NCBI GenBank assembly: GCA_904394705.1 | Contig: CAJFNJ010000013.1 | Span: forward strand, 43,078 to 107,077 | Direction: 5' to 3' | Length of the DNA: 64,000 nt | Origin: Avimicrobium caecorum | GTDB taxonomy: Bacteria; Bacillota; Clostridia; Oscillospirales; Ruminococcaceae | Shown: piece after piece, positions 16,294-25,050 of the stretch | How the letters are laid out: each line of letters opens with the position of its first letter | Numbering within the stretch: the stretch's first letter is position 1 | The notes under the pieces: model-generated | Seen by the model: only the letters and a program-made list of their open reading frames with translations | Databases searched by the model: none | Told to the model about the DNA's origin: nothing | Translations under genes and position numbers: made by a program

Positions 16294-17376
16294 TTAGGCA
16301 TCATGCTCGCAGTAGAAGCACTTGCAATGAGCATGGGTATCATCAGTATAGACAAATCTCTGCTTGAGACCGGTTTCGATGGTGGTAATGCAGGCCGGAT
16401 TCTTGCAGACCGGAGGCTCGGGAACACAATCAGGTTCCTCGGCGCGTACCGGAGCCAGCTGGTTCTTGACACCCAGCAGGGTGAGGATCAGGGCCATACG
16501 CACATACATGCCGAACTTTACCTGCTTGAAATAGCAGGCCCGGGGATCATTGTCCACTTCGGGAGTGATCTCATTGACACGGGGCAGCGGATGCAGCACG
16601 ATCATATCCGGCTTTGCCAGAGCCATCTTGGCGGGGTCGAGGACATAGACATCCTTCAGACGCTCATATTCTGCCATATCCAGGAACCGCTCCTGCTGGA
16701 TGCGGGTCATATACAGCACATCCAGTTCGCCGATGACCTCCTCCAGGCTGCGTACCTCCCGGTAGTCCTGATGGCTGGGCTCCAGCACTTCGGTGATGAT
16801 GTGACGGGGGATCTGCAGCTCCTCCGGGGAAATGAAGATGAAGCGCACGCCCTCATACCGGGACAGAGCCTTGACCAGCGAGTGAACGGTGCGTCCGTAC
16901 TTGAGGTCGCCGCAGAGACCGATGGTGAAGCCCGAGAGCTTGCCCTTGAGGGAGCGGATGGTCAGCAGGTCGGTGAGGGTCTGGGTGGGGTGCTGATGAC
17001 CGCCGTCACCGGCATTGATGATCGGAACAGGAGAATACATCGAAGCCACCCGGGGAGCGCCTTCCTTATTGTGACGCATGGCAATGATGTCGGCATAGCT
17101 GCCCACTACCCGGACAGTATCCGCTACGGTTTCGCCCTTGCTCACCGAGGAGCTGGATGCGGAGGAGAAGCCCTCCACCTTGCCGCCCAGACGGAGCATA
17201 GCCGCCTCAAAGCTCAGGCGGGTACGGGTGCTGGGCTCATAGAACAGGGTAGCCAGGATCTTGCCGCGGCAGCATTCCGCATAGGCAGCGGGGTCCCGGA
17301 TGATGTCGTCAGCCAGGTTCAGAACCCGGTCGATCTCAGCTACACTCAGGTCGGTGGAATCAATCAGATGACGCAT
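16294..17376 (-). CDS. pyrB: Aspartate carbamoyltransferase with fused PyrI-like zinc domain
   Basis: A 360-residue enzyme for the first committed step of pyrimidine synthesis (carbamoyl phosphate plus aspartate to carbamoyl aspartate). The catalytic chain shows the carbamoyl-phosphate motif FYEPSTRTRLSFE, then GDGGHQHPTQTLTDLL and HPLPRVNEI. After about residue 310 a short extension carries C-(x4)-C near residue 327 and C-x-C-x2-C (CKCFYC) near 354, the pattern of the zinc-binding tail of PyrI regulatory chains. The N-terminal allosteric nucleotide domain of PyrI is absent. Upstream lies a PyrR-type attenuator, so expression should fall when UMP is abundant. Confidence 0.95.
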   Translation of the reverse strand: MRHLIDSTDLSVAEIDRVLNLADDIIRDPAAYAECCRGKILATLFYEPSTRTRLSFEAAMLRLGGKVEGFSSASSSSVSKGETVADTVRVVGSYADIIAMRHNKEGAPRVASMYSPVPIINAGDGGHQHPTQTLTDLLTIRSLKGKLSGFTIGLCGDLKYGRTVHSLVKALSRYEGVRFIFISPEELQIPRHIITEVLEPSHQDYREVRSLEEVIGELDVLYMTRIQQERFLDMAEYERLKDVYVLDPAKMALAKPDMIVLHPLPRVNEITPEVDNDPRACYFKQVKFGMYVRMALILTLLGVKNQLAPVRAEEPDCVPEPPVCKNPACITTIETGLKQRFVYTDDTHAHCKCFYCEHDA

Positions 17377-17419
17377 AGATAAGTTTCTCCCTTCGTTTTA
17401 CGGTGTTTGCGGCGGGAAA

Positions 17420-17593
17420 ATAAAAATGGCAGACCCAGGTTGTGCACAGGGACTGCCGTTTGACTGCTTGAGCGGCCGATGCTTCCCCGCAAGTGAAGAA
17501 ACATGGCGTTATTTTCCCTTTTTAGCCTCTCTGTGCTAGATTAAAGGTTGTTTTGATTTGTTTCATTATACTCCCAGTTTCTGCCCCTGTCAA
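17420..17593 (-). promoter_or_regulatory. PyrR-type attenuation leader and promoter of pyrB
   Basis: On the minus strand: promoter TTGACA (17593-17588), 17 bases, TATAAT (17570-17565). The leader then has CACAGAGAGGCTAAAAAGGG (about 17535-17515), matching the PyrR binding-loop pattern CAGAGAGGCU-n3-AAGGG. A terminator GGCAGTCCC / GGGTCTGCC with a T-rich tail (17457-17420) ends the leader. In the known mechanism PyrR with UMP favours this terminator. pyrR itself is not in the window. Confidence 0.88.
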
Positions 17594-17660
17594 TGCCGAC
17601 AGACCAGTTCCGGGAATTTTGTGGGACTGCATAAATCGACAGCGGAAATTTCATCAGCTG

Positions 17661-17689
17661 TTGACACTTTATCAGGTGAAAGTTATACT
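17661..17689 (+). promoter_or_regulatory. Promoter of the frameshifted gene
   Basis: TTGACA (17661-17666), 17-base spacer, TATACT (17684-17689). Confidence 0.8.
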
Positions 17690-17761
17690 GAAAACAGACA
17701 GAATCCGGATACAAGCCCACCGCTGAGCCGGTGGGGAAATGGATAAAGGAGGCAGGATAGT

Positions 17762-18195
17762 ATGATCCGGTGGCTGGAGGAAGAGAGCGGCGAGGGACGG
17801 TTTGAGAGCGCCTTTTCCGCAATGATGAGAACGAAGGAGAACTGATCGTTTACGCAGACAGCAGCAATCCCGATTACAGGGAATGCTCCGAGCGGTGTGT
17901 GGAGGCGTTCAATGCCCTGCCCGAAGCGGCAGTCCGGGAGATCTGCGGGCAGCTTGCGGCGTGCGCGGAGGAGGGCGGCCTGGACGAGGCAGGCGGGCTT
18001 TCCGATCCGCAGGATATTCTGCGGTACTGCTGGTTTGCGGCACTGTATGTGGATATGGCAGGAGCAGAGGACGAAGTGGGCTATGTCGTGGAGGGCGAAG
18101 GCGACTGGGGCGAACCGGTGGGCTTTGCTGTGAAGGGCGACCGGGTCACCTATGTGGGCCCTGACTATCTGGAGGCCATGGAGAATCCCTACTGA
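17762..18195 (+). pseudogene. Small cytoplasmic protein gene with a -1 frameshift near its 5' end
   Basis: ATG 17762 follows AAAGGAGG (17745-17752) at ideal spacing, but this frame stops after 28 codons. The next frame is open from about 17806 to 18195 and carries the bulk of the protein, with no well-placed start of its own (a GTG at 17899 lacks a ribosome binding site). Joining the frames around the CCTTTTCC run (17811-17818) gives about 143 residues: MIRWLEEESGEGRFESAF, then RNDENEGELIVYADSSNPDY, ending GFAVKGDRVTYVGPDYLEA. The tail resembles DUF6985-type or immunity-like proteins, a weak match. A sequencing error, a true mutation or programmed slippage at TTTT are all possible. Confidence 0.6.
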
Positions 18196-18249
18196 CGCCC
18201 CGGACGATAGTGCGGCTCTATCTCTGATTTCAGGAAAGGAGCGAGTTCG

Positions 18250-18873
18250 ATGAAAATCCGTTCATGGTGCCTGCGCATGGCAGCCATGCTGCTGGCTCTG
18301 GGACTGGCTGTGATGCCGGCAGCGGCAGAAACAGTCCTTGTGGACTATCAGGATACCTATGAATACAGCTACACCTGGCGTGTGACAGACGGATGGGCGC
18401 CCGGCTGGGCGGATGTGCGCATGGAGGCGGAGGTCCTCTATGACCAGAGCACCGGGGAATGGCATCTGGCCCGTACCGATATACGGGCAGTTCGCGGCTT
18501 CTGTACCTCCAGCAAGGCCATCGAGGAGATACCGATGAGCGCCTATCTGATCACAGGCGGGGAGAATCCACGGCTGGAGCTGAAGTGCGATACCGTGCTG
18601 GAATATGAATATGGCCCGTTTTCCAGGTATCAGGATCTGAAACAGGAGTATACCTTCCAGCTGGACGAGCCGGGCGATGTGCTGGCTCCAGGGGTACCGG
18701 CGGAGGGAACGATGGATCTCCGCACCTATCTGAGCCTGGCTCTGGGCTTCCTGATGTGGCCTCCGGTGGTTCTGCTCATCGCTTACCTGCTCTGGCGGCG
18801 CTTCAAAAAGCGGCTGGACGCTGTTCAGCCAATGGAAACGCCTGGCTCTGACCGGGAAGTGAAGCAGGAGTAA
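18250..18873 (+). CDS. Exported protein with C-terminal membrane anchor
   Basis: A 207-residue protein with a signal peptide (cleavage after AAA near residue 27), an extracytoplasmic domain of about 135 residues rich in Tyr and acidic residues, and one membrane segment near 163-185 (LSLALGFLMWPPVVLLIAYL) followed by a basic stop-transfer RRFKKR and a short cytoplasmic tail. No family was recognised. AAAGGAG precedes the ATG. It follows the frameshifted gene by 54 bases and precedes the deaminase gene by 23, suggesting one transcript. Confidence 0.8.
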   Translation: MKIRSWCLRMAAMLLALGLAVMPAAAETVLVDYQDTYEYSYTWRVTDGWAPGWADVRMEAEVLYDQSTGEWHLARTDIRAVRGFCTSSKAIEEIPMSAYLITGGENPRLELKCDTVLEYEYGPFSRYQDLKQEYTFQLDEPGDVLAPGVPAEGTMDLRTYLSLALGFLMWPPVVLLIAYLLWRRFKKRLDAVQPMETPGSDREVKQE

Positions 18874-18896
18874 CAGACTGAAAGGAGAAAAATCCC

Positions 18897-19340
18897 GTGG
18901 ACATCTGGGAAACACTCTATGAAAAAGCACGGGGGGAATATCATCCGGAAGATGTTACCCCATTTATTCATGCGCATCATGTGGTGTGCGCTCTGGAAAG
19001 CGTGGATGGTCGGATTTATACCGGCTTCTGCATTGAGAGCTGCTGCGGTGTGATGGATCTCTGCGCAGAGCGCACAGCAGCGCTGAATATGTATATGAAC
19101 AGCGGTCAGACCCAGATCCGGCGGCTGATCGCCTTCCGGGATCGGCCTCCGTTTGGCGGGGAGAGCGGAATGCCCTGCGGGGCCTGCCGGGAATTCCTGA
19201 TGCAGCTGGACCCCCGGAACCGGGATCTGGAGATCCTGGTGGACTATGAGAGCCGTCAGACCGTTACGCTGGGGGAACTGATGCCTGCCTGGTGGGGCGA
19301 GTCCCGGTACAGGGCATCTGCCGAGCCGCCAAGCGAATAA
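18897..19340 (+). CDS. Cytidine deaminase-like zinc hydrolase
   Basis: A 147-residue protein of the CDA fold. Zinc ligands and the catalytic glutamate are visible as LCAERTAAL and PCGACREFL, the C-A-E plus P-C-x2-C pattern of cytidine and blasticidin-S deaminases. Substrate is not certain; free-nucleoside salvage in the cytoplasm is likely. The start is GTG 18897 with AAAGGAG upstream. The C-terminal 20 residues (ESRYRASAEPPSE) look unstructured. A terminator follows. Confidence 0.85.
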   Translation: MDIWETLYEKARGEYHPEDVTPFIHAHHVVCALESVDGRIYTGFCIESCCGVMDLCAERTAALNMYMNSGQTQIRRLIAFRDRPPFGGESGMPCGACREFLMQLDPRNRDLEILVDYESRQTVTLGELMPAWWGESRYRASAEPPSE

Positions 19341-19344
19341 CCCC

Positions 19345-19379
19345 ACCGCCCTTCGTTGATATGCGGAGGGCGGTTTTTG
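19345..19379 (+). terminator. Terminator after the deaminase gene
   Basis: ACCGCCCT / AGGGCGGT stem followed by TTTTT. Confidence 0.88.
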
Positions 19380-19436
19380 TTGCCGTCCGGGGAAAACTGT
19401 GGTATGGTAAGGGGAAGAAAGCAGGTGACTGACCCT

Positions 19437-20132
19437 ATGCAGTATGAATCCATCTTCCCCGCCCGGTTCCTCGCCCGGCCCAACCGTTTCACCGCCCTCT
19501 GTCGCTTAGAGGACGGCACCGACATCGTCTGCCATGTACGCAACACTGGACGCTGTGCCGAGCTGTTCCGTCCCGGCTGCCGGGTATGGGTGCAGCATAA
19601 TCCCTCTCCCACCCGTAAGACCGCCTGGACCCTCATCACTGTGGACAAGGACGGGGTGCTGGTGAATGTGGATTCGCTGGCGCCCAACAAGCTCTTTGCC
19701 GAGGCGGTGACAAAGGGCGTTCTGGTGCCGGACTCCCTGAGCCGGGTGGAACAGATGCGCCCCGAAGTGAAGCTGGGTTCCTCCCGGCTGGACTGGCAGC
19801 TCACCGGGCCGGAGGGGCGGCTCTGGTGCGAGGTCAAGGGCGTAACGCTGGAACAGGACGGCACTGCCCTCTTTCCCGATGCGCCTACCCTCCGGGGGCT
19901 GGGCCATGTGGAGACTCTCCGGCGGCTGAGATCTGAGGGGGATTTTGCCATGGCGGCCTTCCTGGTGCAGATGGAGGGCATCCGCCGGTTCCGGCCCAAT
20001 ACCGCGGCCCAGCCGGACTTTGCCCGGGCACTCCGGGAGGCCCGGGAAGCCGGGGTGGAGATTGTCTGCTGCGGCTGCCGGGTCACTCCCGATTCGGTGG
20101 AGCCGGCCTATCTCATACCGGTGGAGCTCTGA
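19437..20132 (+). CDS. sfsA: SfsA family protein
   Basis: A 231-residue protein with the SfsA pattern: FPARFLARPNRFTALCRLEDG, HVRNTGRCAELFRPGCRVWV, EVKGVTLEQDGTALFPDAPT, then RGLGHVETLRRL. SfsA was named for stimulating sugar fermentation in E. coli; the family resembles nucleases and binds DNA, and its role in Clostridia is not established. ATG 19437 is chosen because the family starts here; an AGGTGA lies 8 bases upstream, and a longer in-frame extension to 19356 would run through the preceding terminator. Confidence 0.92.
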   Translation: MQYESIFPARFLARPNRFTALCRLEDGTDIVCHVRNTGRCAELFRPGCRVWVQHNPSPTRKTAWTLITVDKDGVLVNVDSLAPNKLFAEAVTKGVLVPDSLSRVEQMRPEVKLGSSRLDWQLTGPEGRLWCEVKGVTLEQDGTALFPDAPTLRGLGHVETLRRLRSEGDFAMAAFLVQMEGIRRFRPNTAAQPDFARALREAREAGVEIVCCGCRVTPDSVEPAYLIPVEL

Positions 20133-20141
20133 AAAACAAAA

Positions 20142-20187
20142 AAGACCGTGCGCTTCCCGTTCTATCGGAAAACGCACGGCCTTTTTA
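20142..20187. terminator. Terminator between convergent sfsA and membrane protein genes
   Basis: GACCGTGCG / CGCACGGCC stem with T-run on the plus strand and A-run on the other side, usable in both directions. Confidence 0.85.
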
Positions 20188-20706
20188 TCATTCCGGACAG
20201 GAGCGCACGGTGCGGCGCAGGTACCAGGCGGCAAAGAAGTCCAGCACAAAGCAGCACAGACACAGGGTACAGCACAGGGCTCCAAAGAGGGAGATCCTGC
20301 CCCGGCTCCAAAGCAGGCGGACAGCACTGACGGCATACCAGGAGGTGGTGAGCAAAAGCAGGTAGTCACAGAACGCCATGAGCATCACCAGCAGTGGAGA
20401 TACGATGGTGAAAATCGGGACCGCCATCACCAGGATCAGCACACCGCCCAGCAGGAAGATCCCCAGATAGAAGGGGATATGTGCCAGCTTGACCCACAGG
20501 GCTGTTTTTGTCAGGGCAGCGGTGTCCCCGGCCCGGCGGAGCTGTCCTGCCCGGCGGAGGCTGCACAGATAGACCGGCACAGTGAGCAGGGTATAGAGGG
20601 TTAGGAACCGGGAAAAGGCATCGGCATCCGGCAGGGAAAGACTGATGAGAATGAGATAGGGCCATACCGCCAGAATGATGGGCTGGTACTGCCAGAAACG
20701 GCGCAT
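20188..20706 (-). CDS. Hypothetical integral membrane protein
   Basis: A 172-residue protein with four or five hydrophobic segments (about 9-25, 34-48, 70-90, 92-115, 133-160) and a basic loop (LRRAGQLRRAGD) after the second. No family was recognised. The ribosome binding site AAAGGAGG is well placed. A terminator at its 3' end is shared with sfsA. Confidence 0.75.
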   Translation of the reverse strand: MRRFWQYQPIILAVWPYLILISLSLPDADAFSRFLTLYTLLTVPVYLCSLRRAGQLRRAGDTAALTKTALWVKLAHIPFYLGIFLLGGVLILVMAVPIFTIVSPLLVMLMAFCDYLLLLTTSWYAVSAVRLLWSRGRISLFGALCCTLCLCCFVLDFFAAWYLRRTVRSCPE

Positions 20707-20745
20707 GGGGAAAGCCTCCTTTCAAAGGGTGAATCATACCGCGGC

Positions 20746-20787
20746 AAAAACAGCCCGGCAGAGGCTGTGACCTCCGGCGGGCTGTTT
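20746..20787 (-). terminator. Terminator of the ybaK operon
   Basis: On the minus strand AAACAGCCCG and CGGGCTGTTTTT pair, with an inner CGGAGG/CCTCTG stem. Confidence 0.85.
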
Positions 20788-20803
20788 GGAAATCAGGGGC
20801 AAA

Positions 20804-21292
20804 TCACCCGGCTGTGATGGCAGCAGTCCTGGCGCCGATGAAATCGATGAGCGCCCTGGGGTCCATCTCGATCTGCATGCCGATTTTACCGGCACTGAAT
20901 ACGATGGTATCCAGGGGAAGGCAGCTCTCGTCCAGCACGGTGACAAACTGCTTTTTCATGCCGATGGGGGAGCAGCCGCCCCGGATATAGCCGGTGAGCT
21001 TGTTGATGTCCGCCACATGGATCATCTCCACCGACTTTTCCCCGACACTGCGGGCAGCCGCTTTGAGATCCAGTTCGGCTGCCACCGGGATCACGAATAC
21101 ATAGTGTTCCCGGCTGTGTCCCACTGTCACCAGGGTCTTGTAGACCTTTTCCACCGGCAGACCGGTCTTCTGGGCGACAGTCACGCCGTCCACAGCAGTG
21201 CCGTCATTTTCATAGGTATGGACCATGTAGGTCAGTTTTGCCTTGTCCAGCGCACGGATGGCGTTGGTCTTTTCCAGTTTTTCCTTTGCCAT
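20804..21292 (-). CDS. ybaK: YbaK/EbsC family Cys-tRNA(Pro) deacylase
   Basis: A 162-residue trans-editing enzyme expected to hydrolyse Cys-tRNA(Pro), the product of ProRS mischarging. Family features are KTNAIRALDKAKLTYMVHTY at the start, VYKTLVTVG, FVIPVAAELDLKAAA with the conserved catalytic-region lysine, and GYIRGGCSPIGMKK. Length is typical. It follows UPF0210 by 25 bases on the same strand, so the three genes UPF0237, UPF0210 and ybaK probably form one operon. Confidence 0.93.
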   Translation of the reverse strand: MAKEKLEKTNAIRALDKAKLTYMVHTYENDGTAVDGVTVAQKTGLPVEKVYKTLVTVGHSREHYVFVIPVAAELDLKAAARSVGEKSVEMIHVADINKLTGYIRGGCSPIGMKKQFVTVLDESCLPLDTIVFSAGKIGMQIEMDPRALIDFIGARTAAITAG

Positions 21293-21317
21293 GAGTCAGG
21301 CTTCCTTTTTTAATGAG

Positions 21318-22676
21318 TTAGTTCTTGAGGCTCTGGAGCGGAGCGGGAATATGTCCGCCCCGGTTGATGAATACCTCCGGCGAATTGCGGTTGACCTTGA
21401 TAACCGGGCCATATCCCAGCAGACCGCCGAAGGTGAGGGTCTCGCCCTCCTTGCGGCCCACAGCCGGGATCACACGCACAGCGGTGGTCTTGGAGTTGAC
21501 CATGCCGATGGCGGCTTCGTCGGCGATGATGCCCGAGATAATTGCCGGGGTGGTATCGCCGGGAATGATGATCATATCCAGCCCCACCGAGCAGACCGCG
21601 GTCATGGCCTCGAGCTTTTCAATGGAGAGGGCGCCGGTGGTGACAGCGTCGATCATGCCGGCATCCTCCGATACCGGGATAAAGGCGCCGGACAGGCCGC
21701 CGACCCGGCTGGACGCCATGACGCCGCCCTTCTTGACTGCGTCATTGAGCATGGCAAGGGTGGCAGTGGTGCCATGGGCGCCGCACTGTTCCAGACCCAT
21801 CTCCTCGAGGATATGGGCCACCGAGTCGCCCACCGCCGGGGTGGGAGCCAGGGACAGGTCCACAATGCCGAAGGGCACGCCCAGACGGCGGCTGGCTTCG
21901 GTGCCCACCAGCTGACCCATACGGGTGATCTTGAAGGCGGTCTTCTTGATGATGTCGGCGATCTCGTCAATGGGCAGGGTCTTGTCCACCTTGGCAAGGG
22001 CGGCACGCACAACACCGGGGCCGGATACGCCCACATGGATGACACAGTCGGGCTCACCCACGCCGTGGAAGGCACCTGCCATGAAGGGGTTGTCCTCCGG
22101 AGCGTTGCAGAACACCACCAGCTTGGCGCAGCCGATGCACTCCTTATAGGCAGTGAGCTCGGCGGTCTCCTTGACGATCTCACCCATGAGCTTGATGGCA
22201 TCCAGATTGAGGCCGGCCTTGGTGGAACCGATGTTCACTGACGAGCAGACATTTTCGGTTTCATCCATGGCACGGGGAATGGAGCGGATCAGTTCCAGGT
22301 CACCGGCAGAGAAACCCTTGTGTACCAGGGCAGAATAGCCGCCGATAAAGTTGACGCCGACAGTATCCGCTGCCCGCTGGAGGGCCTTGGCATACTTGAC
22401 CGGATCGCCGCCGCTGGCAGCCACCAGCATGGCGATGGGAGTTACCGAAATACGCTTGTTGATGATGGGAATGCCATAGGTGCGTTCGATGTCCTCACCG
22501 GTTTTCACCAGGTCCTTTGCCAGGCGGGTGATCTTGTTGTAGACCTTTTCACAGGAGCGGTCGATGTCGCTGTCAGCGCAGTCCAGCAGCGAAATACCCA
22601 TGGTGATGGTACGCACATCCAGACAGTCCTCATCGATCATCTTGATCGTTTCCAGAATATCGTTTACATTCAGCAT
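21318..22676 (-). CDS. UPF0210 (DUF711) family protein
   Basis: A 452-residue protein matching UPF0210 in length and sequence style: ILETIKMIDEDCLDVRTITMGISL at the N-terminus, GGDPVKYAKALQRAAD, GYSALVHKGFSAGD and a C-terminal GGHIPAPLQSLKN. Related structures place it near glycyl-radical or PFL-like folds, but activity is unknown. It is almost always paired with a small ACT-domain UPF0237 gene, as here (18 bases apart), so the ACT protein may sense an amino acid for it; that link is inference. Confidence 0.94.
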   Translation of the reverse strand: MLNVNDILETIKMIDEDCLDVRTITMGISLLDCADSDIDRSCEKVYNKITRLAKDLVKTGEDIERTYGIPIINKRISVTPIAMLVAASGGDPVKYAKALQRAADTVGVNFIGGYSALVHKGFSAGDLELIRSIPRAMDETENVCSSVNIGSTKAGLNLDAIKLMGEIVKETAELTAYKECIGCAKLVVFCNAPEDNPFMAGAFHGVGEPDCVIHVGVSGPGVVRAALAKVDKTLPIDEIADIIKKTAFKITRMGQLVGTEASRRLGVPFGIVDLSLAPTPAVGDSVAHILEEMGLEQCGAHGTTATLAMLNDAVKKGGVMASSRVGGLSGAFIPVSEDAGMIDAVTTGALSIEKLEAMTAVCSVGLDMIIIPGDTTPAIISGIIADEAAIGMVNSKTTAVRVIPAVGRKEGETLTFGGLLGYGPVIKVNRNSPEVFINRGGHIPAPLQSLKN

Positions 22677-22694
22677 GGTAATAAGTCCTCCCGG

Positions 22695-22967
22695 TCAGAT
22701 GCGGTGCATCGAATTGAAAATATCCTCGTGCATGACATGAACGACCAGACCCACATCCTTGGTCAGGGCATTCAGACGGTCGGACAGTTCAGGCAGCGGA
22801 CAGCTCAGCTTGGAAACATCCACCAGCATAACCATGGCGAAGATGTCGTCCTCAAAGACAGACTGGGTCACATCCAGGATATTGGCATTGGTGGCAGCGC
22901 ATTCTGTGGCAACAGTGGCGACAATGCCCACCATGTCCTTGCCTACAACGGTAATTACAGCACGCAT
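22695..22967 (-). CDS. UPF0237 ACT-domain protein
   Basis: A 90-residue single ACT domain: RAVITVVGKDMVGIVATVATECAATNANILDV, then MVMLVDVSKL. ACT domains bind amino acids or other small ligands, often as dimers, and this family resembles GcvR-like regulators. ATG 22967 is preceded by AAGGAGG; an upstream in-frame start has no family support. It is the first gene of the probable UPF0237-UPF0210-ybaK operon. Confidence 0.93.
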   Translation of the reverse strand: MRAVITVVGKDMVGIVATVATECAATNANILDVTQSVFEDDIFAMVMLVDVSKLSCPLPELSDRLNALTKDVGLVVHVMHEDIFNSMHRI

Positions 22968-23060
22968 AAATAAAGGTCCTCCTTGAAAAGCGGTGAGATG
23001 TGTGGCGAATATAGAAGATATTGTACCATTCTGCAGGAACGCGGTCAAGAACTTTCAAAT

Positions 23061-24872
23061 TCAGTTTTCCAGTTCCCGGAGGAGTGTCCTTGCGCTCATA
23101 TCAGACGGCACCGAAAAGTCCATGGAAGAAAGACCGAAGTCGGTGATTGCCGCCGCTTCCGGAGCCACCGAACGCTTGAACTGTCCGCCCACGAAACGGC
23201 GCAGGAAGGTGGCAAGCCAGGTGCGGAGCTGTTCTTCGGTATAGCGGTCATCAAAGGCATTCTCTGCATAGAAGAGCAGCTTTTTGGGCGAGAATCCATA
23301 TTTTACAAAGTAGTAGAGATAGAAGTCATGCACCTCATAATCCCCGAGGATCTCCTCGGTTTTCTGGGTGATGGAACCGCTTTCATCCGGCGGCAGCAGC
23401 TCGGGACTGATGGGGGTGTCCAGAATATCCTGGAGAATGGCAGCGAGTTCCGCATCGGTGCTCTCCTCTGCCAGCATGGCAACAATCCGGCGGATGGCGG
23501 TCTTGGGCACTGTGACATTGACATTGTATCCCGCCAGGGCATCGCCGCCGAAGGTGCACCAGCCCAGTGCCTCCTCGGTGAGGTCGCCGGTGCCCACTAC
23601 AATGCCGCCGATCTGGTTGCCAAGATCCAGCAGGATCTGGGTGCGTTCCCGGGCCTGGGCATTCTCATAGGTGACATCGTGCCGGTCCAGCGGATGGCCG
23701 ATGTCCGCCAGGTGCTGCCCCACCGCCGGGACAATGGAAATATCCATGGTGGACATACCCAGCTTCCGGGGCAGATCCAGGGCGTTCTGATGGGTGCGGT
23801 CGCTGGTGCCGAACCCGGGCATGGTCACCGCGAGGATATGATCCGGGGACAGACGCATGAGCTGGGCCGCCCGATGGCAGACCAGCAGGGCCAGGGTGGA
23901 ATCCAGGCCGCCCGAGATACCCACCACAGCCCGGTCGATGCCGGTATTGGAAAGGCGGGCTGCCAGCGAATGGCTCTGGAGTTCGAACCACTCCCGGAGG
24001 GTGCGGCGTTCAGCTTCCGGTTCCATGGGCAGGTAGGGGGTGGAGGAGAAGCTGCGCAGGGCATAGTCATGGGGCACAGCCGGGAAGCGGTAAGCTGTCG
24101 GAGCCGGAGCGGCGGGCAGGGTATCCCGGGAGCGGCGGACAATGTCCAGATCGATGTCGTAGCAGAGGGAGGCGGACTGACCGAACTCCGCCTGGACGCT
24201 TACGGTTTCACCGTCTTCGGCGATAACCGCAAAGCCCCGGTAGCAGACCGGATGGGAGCTGTCCGACCCGGCGCCGCAGCAGAGGACAGCGGCACAGCCC
24301 AGTTCCCGGCTCAGGACACTGAGGGCCTGTTCTGCCCGGTCGGCGCTGCCCACTCTGGCAGGCTCATAGCAGGGCAGCAGCAGACAGTCGCAGTCCCCGG
24401 CAAGGGAGCCGTACTGAAGCGCCTTGCCGGCATCACAGCCGGGGAGCACCCGCAGCCGGGCGCCGCCTGCCTCAAAGACTGCCGAGGCGGGCAGGAAGCC
24501 CTCGGGGAGCGGCCCTTCGGGGACGGAGGGCGGCAGTACAAAGCCCAGCAGTTCGCCCTGCCGGAGGGCAGCCATGGCGGAAACGGTCACACCGTGGAGC
24601 GAAACCGGCAGTCCCACAAGGAGGAGCGAGGGCAGTTCCCGGAGATCCTCTGCCAGACGGGAGAGCTCCTGACGGCAGAGATCCAGCATGAACCCCTGCC
24701 GGCGCAGCGACTGGGCGGAGGGGGGCAGCAGAATATCCGAGGGCAGCAGGATCACATCCGGGGAGTGGGCGCCTGCTTTTTTGATCTCCTCGGTGAGATA
24801 TTTCCGGCAGCCCGCAGGACTTCCCGGGTCCACCCGTCCGGTGACGGCGGCAATTCGAATCAGGTTCAGCAT
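23061..24872 (-). CDS. nadE: NAD+ synthase with degenerate glutaminase domain
   Basis: A 603-residue two-domain NAD synthase. The C-terminal synthetase domain (about residue 300 on) has the ATP-pyrophosphatase loop GISGGLDSTLALLV, then GTSDRTHQNA and VGTGDLTEEALGW, so deamido-NAD amidation should be intact. The N-terminal nitrilase-like domain, which normally frees ammonia from glutamine, looks worn: the expected F-P-E-L is L-P-S-D, the Lys motif is missing (FVLPPSVPEGPLP), and only the Cys position remains recognisable (LPGCDAG). It may rely on free ammonia; that is inference. A good ribosome binding site (GAAAGGAG) supports the start. Confidence 0.93.
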   Translation of the reverse strand: MLNLIRIAAVTGRVDPGSPAGCRKYLTEEIKKAGAHSPDVILLPSDILLPPSAQSLRRQGFMLDLCRQELSRLAEDLRELPSLLLVGLPVSLHGVTVSAMAALRQGELLGFVLPPSVPEGPLPEGFLPASAVFEAGGARLRVLPGCDAGKALQYGSLAGDCDCLLLPCYEPARVGSADRAEQALSVLSRELGCAAVLCCGAGSDSSHPVCYRGFAVIAEDGETVSVQAEFGQSASLCYDIDLDIVRRSRDTLPAAPAPTAYRFPAVPHDYALRSFSSTPYLPMEPEAERRTLREWFELQSHSLAARLSNTGIDRAVVGISGGLDSTLALLVCHRAAQLMRLSPDHILAVTMPGFGTSDRTHQNALDLPRKLGMSTMDISIVPAVGQHLADIGHPLDRHDVTYENAQARERTQILLDLGNQIGGIVVGTGDLTEEALGWCTFGGDALAGYNVNVTVPKTAIRRIVAMLAEESTDAELAAILQDILDTPISPELLPPDESGSITQKTEEILGDYEVHDFYLYYFVKYGFSPKKLLFYAENAFDDRYTEEQLRTWLATFLRRFVGGQFKRSVAPEAAAITDFGLSSMDFSVPSDMSARTLLRELEN

Positions 24873-25004
24873 AATGATCGCTCCTTTCTCAAAGCGGGAG
24901 GGTTAAATTCTGTCTTTTATCTTACCACAAATCAGTTTTGCCGGAAATGGATACAGCGTAAATTTTGGGCACGGAACAAAAACTTTTTCCGGCAGTTTTC
25001 CCAT

Positions 25005-25034
25005 GCAAAAAGGCAGGGAATGTCTTCCCTGCCT
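25005..25034 (-). terminator. Terminator of the coiled-coil gene
   Basis: On the minus strand CAGGCAGGGAA / TTCCCTGCCT followed by TTTTT. Confidence 0.9.
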
Positions 25035-25050
25035 GAAGATGCGATTGATT

